DNA of 64,000 nucleotides from Collybiopsis luxurians FD-317 M1. Lineage: Eukaryota; Basidiomycota; Agaricomycetes; Agaricales; Omphalotaceae. The DNA is taken from the NCBI GenBank assembly GCA_000827265.1, contig KN834753.1:464686-528685 (forward strand). The letters run 5' to 3'. The position numbers and the translations under genes were made by a program. Positions 29,147-38,522 of the stretch are shown here, in pieces (the stretch's first letter is position 1; every line of letters starts with the position of its first letter). The notes beneath the pieces were generated by a model, which worked only from the letters and a program-made list of their open reading frames with translations, was not told the origin of the DNA and did no database searches.

Positions 29147-29978
29147 GATAATCTGGGGGCTGGAGCGCACAAAGCGCACAAAGCTTGAATCTCTATATAT
29201 AATCCGCCGAGAACCAGGCAGGTGACGCCGGAGGAAGAATTTGCCAGTTGCATGCGGAGAAATCTCGGAAATGTGATTCACAGTCAGTGGAACAGTGGAG
29301 CTAGACAGAGAATAAATGCCTACAGTAGTATTGAGTTGCGGTTTTTAGTTTTCAGACGATCTAACATCTTGTTGAGTACTCGAGCGCCGAAGAAACGTAT
29401 ACCGGATATAGGCGCACTAAGTAAGGATCGTGCCGCGCTCCGATTCAATAAAGCAACGTTCAGACCTTGCTTCGCGGGAGCTAGCATATATAGTTTCAAA
29501 GACATATCGAACAGACATTCATGTTCCAACACTACGTCGTACGCGCCAGGCTGGCACGAAGCGCACACGTGACCGTGTCTCCCAGCGTGCTTCTCCTCCG
29601 TATCTACGCGAGCCAACCTTTTTGCTAGACTCAGACTGGCAGCCTTGGAGAGGTCACTAAATCAAGAAGTCAACGGATTTATTCTTCCATCAGAGACAGT
29701 TTTGGTGGGGGCGGACAAAATCTAATAGGGTATAAAGACCACGATGATACTATCGGGTATACAACAAAGAGTACGCAAGGTCCTCTCTGCATCTATGTAC
29801 AATCCTCCGCCGCCTCAGAATAAGTTTCGGACGTCCCCGAGACCTTGATAAGGGTCTTGTATGCGAGAGGAAGCATAATATAGTTCTTACGTCTATCTAA
29901 TAGTAAGCGATGTCAATGAAGATCCTCGTTGGATAAACGAGGAACGGTAAAGACGGCGTTAGGGCTAGCGATCGATGT
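29147..29978. other. Intergenic region GH3 / LAMTOR-like gene
   Basis: No supported gene. It contains the GH3 promoter (TATA at 29194-29202) and a CACGTGAC element at 29566-29573. The rest is presumably the 3' UTR of the next gene. Confidence 0.5.
29194..29202 (-). promoter_or_regulatory. TATA box of the GH3 gene
   Basis: On the reverse strand TTATATATA lies 48-56 bp upstream of the GH3 ATG at 29146, a typical fungal TATA position. The adjacent CGCACAAAG direct repeat (about 29166-29182) lies between it and the ATG. Confidence 0.5.
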
Positions 29979-30724
29979 TCAATCGCCCCAGCTCAGTGAT
30001 AACTTGACGTTCGGATCGTCAAATGCTGGTATGATGGGTTTCTGTATTGGTTTCGCCTAGAAGGAGGAAGAGAGGGAAGCGTCAACTCATGCTAATACTG
30101 AAGATAGAGTAAGAAATGACTCACTGGAGTTGAAACGACAATTTTTGGCGCAGCCGTTTCACCCGACTCGCCGGAACCTCTTTCTCGTCGTTCATTACGG
30201 TCATGAGTGTCGTCTTGGTCGTCTTGTATTTGGGTACCAGCTTCAGGTAGATGCGAGGGGAGAGAAGCACTTGCTAGAGAATCCGAGTCCTGGATATCTT
30301 CTGAAGCAGAAATGGAGCGGGTACGGATAGAGCTTATCCCGGAGGATATGCGGCTGCGATCGTGGTGACTACTGAAGGTTGGAGGGGTGCCGGTACGGTA
30401 GATAGGAACGATATTAACCATACGTCTGTGAAGAAAAAATGAAATAGATTGATGGGAGAAAAAAATCAATACACACCCTTCCTTAGCTCTTACAATGGTC
30501 CCAAGTCGTTCTCTAAACTGTGCGGGATCGACCAAGACTAATGCAGGTATTCTTGACCGTCAAAGTCAGCGATCAAAGTGTAAAGTCAGGTCAGCTAAGA
30601 CTCACGGAGCAGGCTGGTCGGTGATGGGAGGAATCAAGCGGCTCCGTTCGTCAATAATTTCTCTCCGTTCTTCTCTGGCATTCGCCCTCCAACGGAGACA
30701 ACAGAGAATATCGTAGAGAGCCAT
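29979..30724 (-). CDS. Small dicysteine protein, possible LAMTOR1/Meh1-like anchor
   Basis: Four exons joined by 50-70-nt introns give a protein of about 180 residues, from MALYDILCCLRWRANAREER to PAFDDPNVKLSLSWGD with TGA at 29979-29981. What is seen: a Cys-Cys pair at residues 8-9, an acidic/basic EERREIIDERSRLIPP segment, then RERLGTIVRAKEGRMVNIVP, and a long serine/acid-rich linker. Known family pattern: Ragulator subunit LAMTOR1 and yeast Meh1/Ego1 have N-terminal acylated cysteines, an acidic dileucine-type signal, and a short 'L..IV....KLIDI' helix. The order matches, but the similarity is short and was judged by eye. If correct, the protein would tether Rag GTPases and TORC1 signalling to the vacuole. 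The first Cys is at position 8, so there is no Met-Gly myristoylation site, which weakens the case. Gene reality is more certain than function. Confidence 0.6.
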
Positions 30725-31342
30725 GATTTGAGGGTGGTGGTTCAAGAGGAACAGAATTCGATAAAGATTTTGAAGTGTGCCTTGAATTTGATCTATCTCT
30801 GCTCGACCCGAGTTCCGAATTGTTTACGGTATCGCCTTTTTCCGGACTCCATCCATCCGCAAGCCAATCTCGCAACATTTATGTACGACGTGCAAATCCT
30901 CAGCCGACTCTTTTACGACGGCAATTTTGGGACCCCTTGCGGATGAAGCCCCATCTGCAACCCTATAGCACTCGTTTCGTGTCTGTTTTAGCATCGGGAC
31001 TTCCGACGGAATTGCCTCAGAGTCAGAACCGCGTTGACTCGCTCTACCTAGTCTGATATCTTACAGTCTCTCTAGGACGGGAATTCCGACGGGACTCAAT
31101 CTCTCAAGACGCCCTCTGGACGCGCCATTTTACTAATTTCCATTCCTAGCGGGAAACGGGTCCTGATTCCTGCGCTGACTACTCACTCCAAAATTTGTTA
31201 GTTATCCGAGTAGGGATGTTCGAGCTCTTACAGAGAGCCCATTACCTCCCCGGTTATTAAGCAGAAAATAAGCAGGTATAAATACTATCTAACTGTTCGA
31301 ATATCGAATAAAAGACCACTACACTCTGTATCACTACACGCA
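30725..31342. other. Intergenic region upstream of the SDR gene
   Basis: Divergent intergenic stretch of 618 bp. Open frames at 30728-31056 lack family features and codon support. Two imperfect copies of a GGGA(c/a)TTCCGACGG element occur near 30993 and 31080; their meaning is unknown. Confidence 0.4.
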
Positions 31343-32514
31343 ATGTCTACAAAACCGACCGCTCAAGAATCATCGTTCGACATGTTCGGACAAGTCGCAG
31401 TAGTAACCGGAGGTGGTACAGGACTGTAAGTGTTGAACCTTGCTTCTCAATCACATATATAAATCCTGTTTTTGTTTCTCCGGCAGGGGACTACACATGG
31501 CTACAGGCCTCGCGAAAAACGGCGCAAAAGTGTACATCACTGGCCGTCGCGTGGACGTATTGGAAAAGGCGGCGAAGAGGTTTTCATCCCGGGATGGAGG
31601 AGGATCACTTGTTCCGTGAGTCCCATTGAACTGCAGTTGTTAACAGGGTAATTTATGGAAAGTACACAGGCTCCAAACGGACGTCACTGACGAGGAAAGC
31701 ATCAAAAGAGGCTCGACATTCTGATTAACAAGTGAGTAAACTGATTGAGTTTTCGAAACCTATCCTAAGCTCAATCATCTAATGTTTGTTCAACTTTTTC
31801 GCAGTGCCGGCACCAACGTACCTCCTTCCCAGCCCGATCACACTACGAAAGGATTTGAATATTTCAAGCAAGGCAAACTCCCTTACGAACTTGAAACGTT
31901 CGAAGGCTGGAGCTCCATGTTCAGAGTGAACACCTTTGCGCCGTTCTTCGTGACGACTGCTTTCATAGACTTGTTGATTCAAGGCGCTAGCTCTATTACT
32001 GGAAAGAAAACATCGGTTGTCGTCAACATTTCTAGTATTGCTTCCGGTATGAAGGCTGCATACCCAGGTAATAGTGTGAGTCAATCCACGTCTTGCTAAT
32101 CTGTGGTTCTTGTTTAACAGTTCACGTCTGTTAATGTCTATCTGACAGGTGTCTTACGGCTTTACGAAACGTGCCTTGGAACAAATATCCACATTCATGG
32201 CGGCTGATCTCGCACAGAGGAAGATTCCCGTTCGAGTTGTTGCTCTTGCGCCGGGATTATTCCCGACGGACTTCACGGCGGGCATGGATGTTGAAGAGTT
32301 ACAGAAACAGCCCCTTCCAGGTGCCTTGTCGCCTGTACCGTTATTGAGATGGGGAAAGTATGTTCAGATTTTCGTTCGGGTTCTGTTCCACATTTGCTGA
32401 CCATGTTTTAGGCCAGAAGAAATCTCATTAAGCGCAAATTTCGTAGTAGCGAATGAGTATGTGAACGGAATTGTTTTGCCAATGGATGGAGGGGTTTCGT
32501 TGGTCAATCTCTAA
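31343..32514 (+). pseudogene. Short-chain dehydrogenase/reductase, frame broken in the middle
   Basis: The gene has the features of a classical SDR: the nucleotide-binding motif VVTGGGTGLGLHMATGLAKNGAKVYITGR, VNISSIASG with the catalytic Ser, and the active-site Y-x-x-x-K in VSYGFTKRALEQ. The tail FVVANEYVNGIVLPMDGGVSLVNL is also typical. It resembles RhlG/3-oxoacyl-ACP-reductase-type members. All visible splice sites join in phase except at about 31700-31722. There TDVTDEESIK runs directly into RLDILIN, but in a shifted frame. About a dozen family residues are missing between them, and the straight frame stops at RGSTF. No intron of usable length repairs this. The lesion looks like a small deletion. 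It could instead be an assembly error, so the gene may be functional in the living strain. Confidence 0.75.
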
Positions 32515-32618
32515 AAGGTGTCGACGTCGACTCCTTTATTCGGCCTGCTTTTTGCAACAAAGATTACTACACATTCGACATATTCACTTATTCAGATTGG
32601 TATTTGCCCGAAGCCCAT

Positions 32619-33289
32619 CTAATGACGCACAGCTCCCTGAATATGAATTGGAGCCGCCTTCATCACCGACGTGAAAAACAACTGCGTGATTCGCCTCTTG
32701 TCCTGGTCGGTACTCGAGGTTGCTTCTGGGTCATGTACAATCCTATGGCAAGGCTGGGTTGAGCCAAGTCCGAGTAGGCATAAGGGATGGACTTACTTTG
32801 CAGACAACGAGATGTGGGTATGATTTTTCGCAGGCGTAGCTCTGATCCTGAACTTGAGCGTACGAGTGACGATCAAATAACCAGCAACAATTCCGGTCTA
32901 CGTTCAAAATTTATTAGGTTTACCTTGACCTTGAGAAATTCGACAGGCAAGGAACCGACCGTTCCCTCAGCTTGACTCTGTGTTTCCTCGTTGCGATCCC
33001 CAACCTCGAAACACTCCTTCCACTCCGCCGTTGCTTTATTCGTGCCAAATGTCTGTCCCAAGTGGTTCTTAAACTCTTCCACCGACATTGGTTCGCTGTG
33101 GTTTACGAATATCTGAGCATTCTGGGTGAACATGGATTGGAGTTGTGAATCGAGTACGGAAGCATTGGGCGTAGATTCTGCTTCGGTTTCGGTTTCGACC
33201 GGTCCCGAGTCGGTGTTGGTGGGACTCCCCTCGTATAAGGAGGTGAAACGGGACTGTGCCCAGTCAGTAAGAGATTGTGTTGAGGCCAT
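32619..33289 (-). CDS. Unknown small protein, three exons
   Basis: From MASTQSLTDWAQSRFTSLYEG the first exon is acidic and serine/threonine-rich, with FVNHSEPMSVEEFKNHLGQTFG. I join it by an acceptor at about 32856 to FRIRATPAKNHTHISLSAK, and after a second intron to IVHDPEATSSTDQDKRRITQ, ending in TAG at 32619-32621. This choice keeps an open frame through both junctions, whereas the alternative acceptor six bases on gives an early stop. The protein is about 175 residues. No signal peptide, membrane span or known domain is recognised. The tail resembles a folded ligand-binding segment of the NTF2 or SnoaL kind, but that is a weak impression. It lies convergent with the SDR gene about 100 bp away. 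Confidence 0.6.
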
Positions 33290-33851
33290 GATGGATGCAA
33301 GATTGGAAGAAGCTCAAGCTGTGATTGAGAAGCATAACTTTTGCCCTGACGTCACCAGTGTATGAATATTGAACGGGCTTTGGGTTTTGATTTCCAGGTG
33401 ATTAACAATATCTTGCAGCTTGCAGGCGCAGCGAGGATGAGATACCCAGCTGAAAGGAAAGAAAGACATGGTAAGCGGTGAATATCCTGGCGCTTATTCG
33501 GCTTTCAGAATTGCCAAATTCGGACACTATGGGAGCTCTTTGAGCTATTATCCCTCCCAGCATTGTTTCCACTTGAGGTCATTTTTTCGTAATTGGTCTC
33601 TGACGTTTCTATGGACACTGTGTCGTCAAGCTGTTGGTATACCGTCGCCAAGTTAAATGAGAGACGCAAAACGAAATTGCCTTTTCTGGTAATTCTACCA
33701 GAACCAATTCGCCTGAAATGCTTGGTATATAACCTTCGAAGATGAGCTGGTCGACGCTATCAAAATTCCACGCAGCAAACCCAGCTAGCTAGCTTGCTTG
33801 CAGTTGTTCTAGAATTTTACCCAAGTCTCATACTACCACATTCATACGGCA
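33290..33851. promoter_or_regulatory. Intergenic region with TATA box for the small ORF
   Basis: Divergent 562-bp stretch. TATATAA at 33726-33732 lies about 120 bp upstream of the ATG at 33852, followed by AGCTAGCTAGCTTGCTTGC. No other gene is seen. Confidence 0.4.
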
Positions 33852-34100
33852 ATGTCTTTCTTCACATCCACCTCGACCGAATGTTACTCTTCATTCAACG
33901 ACGTCTTCACGTCTACACCCAGCCACGCCTCACCTTTGACTGGCTTTGGCTTGTTTATACCCGCCGCTCAGTCTCCGCGCGAGACATACGAAACTTACGA
34001 GCAGCTTGGATCTGCTTTAAATCTAAACCGGGTCCTTCGTCCGAATAACGGAGCAAAGAAGGGAACCTTTGTGCTGAAGAAGATCTGGAAGGGGCTCTAG
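33852..34100 (+). CDS. Short unknown ORF, 82 codons
   Basis: A single-exon ATG frame starting MSFFTSTSTECYSSFNDVF and ending in KKGTFVLKKIWKGL with TAG at 34098-34100. It is serine/threonine-rich in the first half and basic at the end. A TATA box and a pyrimidine-rich leader precede it, which favours expression. No signal peptide or domain is recognised. Many mushrooms carry families of such short proteins, but homology is needed to separate this from chance. Confidence 0.4.
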   Translation: MSFFTSTSTECYSSFNDVFTSTPSHASPLTGFGLFIPAAQSPRETYETYEQLGSALNLNRVLRPNNGAKKGTFVLKKIWKGL

Positions 34101-34602
34101 AAGACGGTTCACATCTTGCATCTTTATGGAATGGTGTGCGGGTTATTCATAACCCATTTACTCGAGACCAACACCCGGTTGAGTCCGCTCAGAGTGAGCT
34201 GCGACAGCTCAAATGGACTTGAACTTTCGACTGGATCCGATTGTTCCGAGTCCAAATCTAGAGGCCAAAAAATGGAGGGGGTACTTGGAAAGGAATGGAA
34301 GGAGCCTACTCTCTAAATAAAACGCCAAGGACTGGCTAAACTAGATTTTCTATAGACGTATAATAAAGAGACTCGTGAGATTCACACCCCGGATTCGACA
34401 GACATATCCAGGCACCCGACTCGGCACTAGCAACGGTACAGTAATGCTGATCATCACCATGAGGTTCAACCAGTTTTTTTCCTTCTTCCCATATCCTTCG
34501 TTCCTTCTCCTGCTGCTCGCTTGCTCTCCTCTAAGTTTCATTAGAGACCAGAGTTCCTCCAAAGCCCAGCCTACTTCCATTCTTTTGTAAATACCTAACG
34601 AC
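34101..34602. other. Intergenic region upstream of the CAP gene
   Basis: No gene recognised. The last 150 bp are strongly pyrimidine-rich (about 34470-34600), in the style of a fungal promoter/leader. A TATAATAAA sequence lies at about 34358. Confidence 0.4.
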
Positions 34603-35260
34603 ATGATCTTCATCACAATTTTCATCGCCAGCTTCCTCTCGCTTCTCCTTCACGTCTGTGCTGCACCTATTCAAGCTCGAGATATCTCCTTCGCGGATCT
34701 CTCAGAGTATCTTTGGGCTCACAATACTATTCGTGCCGAGTACAGCGCTGCCCCACTCATCTGGTCCGACGACTTGGCTGCCGGTGCTCAAGAATGGGCC
34801 GATGCCTGCAACTTCAAGCACACGGATGGAGTACTCAGCGAGAAACCCTATGGCGAGAACCTTGCCGCTGCTACTGGCACTTTTGACGTTACTTCCGCCG
34901 TCAAGTCGTTCATGGATGGACAAGGTGAATTCGAATTCAAAATAAAATAAATCACCTTACCGCCCAACTGACGACGTACTTGACGCGTGTAGATTCTTAC
35001 AATCCCGCTTCGCCAACATATAGCGACTTTACTCAGATGGTGTGGCAAGATACCACGAGTGTAGGGTGTGCATACAACACCCAGTGCAGTAATATATTCC
35101 CTGCTTCGGCTGGGAAAGCCACACTCCATGTGTGTCTGTATAATCCCCCCGGGAACGTCGTCGGTCTTGCTTCGTGTGTATAATTTTATTTTTGGCTCAA
35201 AGAGATTGAGACTAAACGGTTTCTTGACCTTCTAGTGAAAACGTCGTGATCCCAAGCTGA
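34603..35260 (+). CDS. Secreted CAP-domain (PR-1/SCP-like) protein
   Basis: The N-terminus MIFITIFIASFLSLLLHVCA is a clear signal peptide, probably cut near CAA-PIQ. The CAP domain follows: SEYLWAHNTIRAEYSAAPLIWSD with the conserved His-Asn, CNFKHTDGVLSEKPYGENLA with the His and GENLA element, YSDFTQMVWQDTTSVGCAYNTQC, and the signature LHVCLYNPPGNVVG. Two introns (about 34925-34991 and 35176-35235) are needed; the last exon adds ENVVIPS and TGA at 35258-35260. The mature protein is about 160 residues, essentially a lone CAP domain. CAP proteins of fungi bind sterols or other lipids and occur in fruit bodies and at host contact. A specific role here is not visible. Confidence 0.9.
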
Positions 35261-36814
35261 TCGACTCGACGACAGACAACACGCACTTACACAAACAATA
35301 TTCCATTCCATGCTTTTTTTTTCACTCCCATTCTTTCAGTCAATCATGTTTGCTCGATTTTTTCTTGGCTGTGGCTGGGACGTCGACTTTGCATTCTTAT
35401 ATAGTACGTATGTACCAGAGCTCGGGCCTAGAGCTAGAGCACCTTCTTTTCTTCACAAATTCCATGTTCATTTTTCCTTAGCTCTAGGCCCGCTCGATGC
35501 GTGCTTCTAGCTAGTTTATATATAGTGCTTGTCGGTGACATCCATTCATACCTACTTATCGTTTACCCTGTCTTCCTCCAACTCCTTACCCAAGTTAAAT
35601 TTTCATCACTCCGCGTCTTCCCCGTTCCTATCTTCCCGGTCTACTTATCCATCACTTGTCCAGTTGTACCTTCTGGTTTCAACTGACATGATATCGCTTC
35701 TGTGTTTTGGCTTTTTTAGCACAATGTTTTCGGACCGATGTGTTGTACATATATCGTTGTTTTCCTTATGGCGATTTTCATGAACTCGTCATATTGCTGT
35801 AGTTCAGTTTTTGCTTATCTAAAATCCAAGAGCTCGAAGACTTGTTTTGCCTCTTCGTCTTTTTTTTTTTAGTAAGCAATCGTTCAATCGTTCATCATAT
35901 TGATCGAAGGATTAACTCTGTCGGAGGCAGTATGTCGTTATGAAGGGGACTATGAATGATGAACACTCGTCTATTCCTGCTGATGTGGATTAGTTTTGGC
36001 GCGAGAAGATACTGTTAGATCTCATGTGCACGTACCTGTCGTCTTCGCCGGCGCCGGCAGAAATGAGGCGAACCACAGGGATGATGATGCTCAAGAGAGC
36101 ACCCAGCGCAGGCGAAACTAATACCGCTAATCGTCTTCGGAAGTGTCTCGTCACTGGAATATGTAACCACGTCGCGGCCGCGGGCCCATAAATAGAGCCA
36201 CGTCAAAATGAGATGAGTAGATTGCTCTAAATTTTTAAATCCGCGTAGGGGCTAGAAAAGAGGAGAAATCGGAAAGAGAGCATTTCTCTTACATTTGTTT
36301 TCTTTCTTAGAAAAAGGTCAGTCAAAAAGGTCGACAGACTGTCGAAAAAGGGAATTTAGGTAAAAGTCAAAGCTGGGCATACGAAGTGACGTAAACAAGT
36401 TCTACTTCCGTTCGCGCTGCAAGAGATGCGTGCTAAATGGGTGATAGATTCACAATGCGCACCAAGGAAGTGCAGTTTCTCTCAACGGTTTGTGCTTTTC
36501 GCAGTTGAAGCCGGATATTATGAACATCTCCTAGACTAGAGGTTGATTGTTTATACGATGTATGTCGGGACAGAATATCACGATCGGCTACGTATCGGAA
36601 ACTGTGATTTTGAAAGGACTAGAATACTCGGTTAGCAGGTTATGGGGGCTTGAGACATTCTTCTGATCTGCAAAAATCGCGTTCCGAGGTGATTCAGCAT
36701 GCTGCAGGAGCAGACCGTGAACGCAGAGACGAACAACACAGGTGATCCATCCAGCAGTTGCGAACGCTTCGACAGATGCAGTTCTCTCTTACAATCGAAT
36801 CGCATCAAGATCGT
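35261..36814. other. 1.55-kb intergenic region
   Basis: Convergent region with no supported gene. The first 600 bp are T-rich and include a perfect 14-bp inverted repeat (35423-35436 and 35479-35492). A GC-rich patch with CGCGGCCGCGGGCCC lies near 36172-36186. Weak open frames such as 36015-36206 (-) have no family features. Confidence 0.5.
35423..35492. repeat. Perfect 14-bp inverted repeat, 42-nt loop
   Basis: The arm CGGGCCTAGAGCTA (35423-35436) is the exact reverse complement of TAGCTCTAGGCCCG (35479-35492). It lies about 160 bp downstream of the CAP gene stop, so it may fold in the 3' UTR of that transcript. Confidence 0.7.
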
Positions 36815-37346
36815 TTACATTCTGCCCACTACCCGGATTTGATAATCTGACTTGAATGTCTCGAATTCCTTTTCTTTACTCTCGTACTGTTCCGCTAGAC
36901 TTTTGACAGCAGTTCGTATCTGAGATGCAGGAAGAGTATCAAATAACTGCAGGTAGGAATAAGAAATAGAGTTCGCACCCCATCGCGATTTGTTTGTAGT
37001 GCTGGAACCACATCTTTTACTGTACGCTCGACTAAAACTCCACCGATTAGACGGAAACATTTTCGATCTGGTTCTTCTTGAAGAGCCTCGTTGAGGGTCG
37101 TGAGTACGAGACTGGAATGATTGTCAATACCAGATCATCCAGAGTCGGAAAAAGAACTCACCTGTGCTCATCTGCCTCTGCTTCCAGTTCACCAATCTTG
37201 CTCGCTAGAGTCTGTAGATCTGATTGATACTGGCTATATCTTGATTGAATTTCTGGCTTAATTTGAGTGAGACAACAGAGCAGAACAATAGAGAATCAAT
37301 TACCCTGGTCAGAAAGAGGTGCAACCTTTTTCTTGGACGAGGACAT
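36815..37346 (-). CDS. GIM4: Prefoldin subunit 2 (GIM4)
   Basis: Prefoldin is the hexameric co-chaperone that delivers nascent actin and tubulin to the CCT chaperonin. Four exons read MSSSKKKVAPLSDQ, then EIQSRYSQYQSDLQTLASK (first coiled-coil helix). Next come LVLTTLNEALQEEPDRKCFRL and IGGVLVERTVKDVVPALQ (the beta-hairpin core that defines subunit 2), and finally IRTAVKSLAEQYESKEKEF (second helix) to GRM and TAA at 36815-36817. Total length is about 120 residues, normal for a beta-type prefoldin subunit. The first intron uses the acceptor after CCAG to keep frame. The gene is divergent from NDUFS8, 102 bp apart. Confidence 0.93.
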
Positions 37347-37448
37347 GGTTGTTGCTGAGAAAACCGAATCGCAATCTTCTGATTGGCCAAAAGTCACGTG
37401 CACCACTCGACCTTCCGACTCCGCTGCCCGACTCTCTCCAACAACACC
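37347..37448. promoter_or_regulatory. 102-bp bidirectional promoter with CCAAT and TCACGTG
   Basis: The whole space between the divergent prefoldin and NDUFS8 start codons. It holds ATTGG (a reversed CCAAT box) at 37382-37386 and, eight bases on, TCACGTG at 37394-37400. CCAAT and CACGTG elements are known sites of HAP complex and bHLH factors in fungi, the former often controlling respiratory genes. Use here is inferred. Confidence 0.6.
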
Positions 37449-38522
37449 ATGTCTTTTGTCCGCCAGGTCGTCCGCGGCGGTCTGTCTTCTAGAATCAGTC
37501 TTGTGTCTGTCTCTTCTTCACCTTCATTAACCTCTGCTGTCATCCGCACCGCTGTAGCTCAGCGTCGCCTTTTGCATTCATCAAAATGCTCCAATGCCAG
37601 CCATAAACACGACGGCGAAGAAACTCATACTGAGAGTTTGCACAGTGACATGAAACTGCTGCACAACAGATACTCGCAGCGACCACTTTATACTGATTTA
37701 AATACGGATTCCAATATCGCAAAATACAGGACTGGAGAGAGAGCTATTGACAAAGCCGTGCATCTCTTCTTTTTGACCGAAATTATGCGAGGCGCGTAGC
37801 GAAAACCCTTTGTACAAATTAAGTTCTTATTCTGACAGTGTTTTGGTTGATTACAGGCTTGTGGATTGTCATTGAAAACTTTTTCCGTCCCCCGTATACG
37901 ATTATGTATCCTTTCGAAAAGGGCCCTCTGTCGCCTCGTTTTAGAGGTGAACATGCACTAAGGAGATACCCAAGTGGTGAAGAGCGTTGCATTGGTGCGT
38001 ATCTTGGTATTCAAGATATTTGAAATGTACCTAAGACCGCCTTTGCCACCTAATAGCTTGCAAACTCTGTGAAGCTATTTGCCCTGCTCAGGCCATCACC
38101 ATTGAAAGTGAAGCTCGTATGGATGGTTCTAGGAGAACAACAAAATACGGTTCGTAATTTTGCCGAATTCATACTTTCCCATTGCCTATTCCGCTGTTAC
38201 AGATATCGACATGACCAAGTGTATATACTGTGGTTTCTGTCAGGAAGCATGCCCCGTCGATGCTATCGTTGAGAGTGCGTACCCCAAATACTTAGGATAC
38301 CTTCCACTAAAGCTTACATCCATTGTTATTCTATAGCTCAAAACCAAGAATTTTCTACCGAGACGCGTGAAGAACTGCTATACAACAAGGAGAAGCTGCT
38401 GGCCAATGGTGACCGAGCTGAGGCGGAAATTGCTGCAAACTTACATGGTAGGTCACTCCTTATCGTTGGTGACAGAGTACTGAATGATTTGTTCTCTGAT
38501 AGCTGACCACGTCTACCGGTGA
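37449..38522 (+). CDS. Complex I 23-kDa iron-sulfur subunit (NDUFS8/TYKY/NUO-21.3c)
   Basis: This subunit carries two 4Fe-4S clusters (N6a, N6b) in the electron path of mitochondrial NADH:ubiquinone oxidoreductase. The N-terminal 40-50 residues are rich in Ser/Arg with RRLLHSSK, a mitochondrial presequence. [17 protein letters not shown] is followed by an intron and [46 protein letters not shown]. The two ferredoxin motifs are [16 protein letters not shown] and [16 protein letters not shown], each with all four cysteines. The tail LADHVYR ends with TGA at 38520-38522. Introns of 50-70 nt fall within the coding region at five or so places. The frame is intact. Confidence 0.96.

Noticed and set aside
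29320..29616. 98-codon frame on the - strand between GH3 and the LAMTOR-like gene
   Set aside because: No domain, no splice support and poor start context; it overlaps probable promoter sequence.
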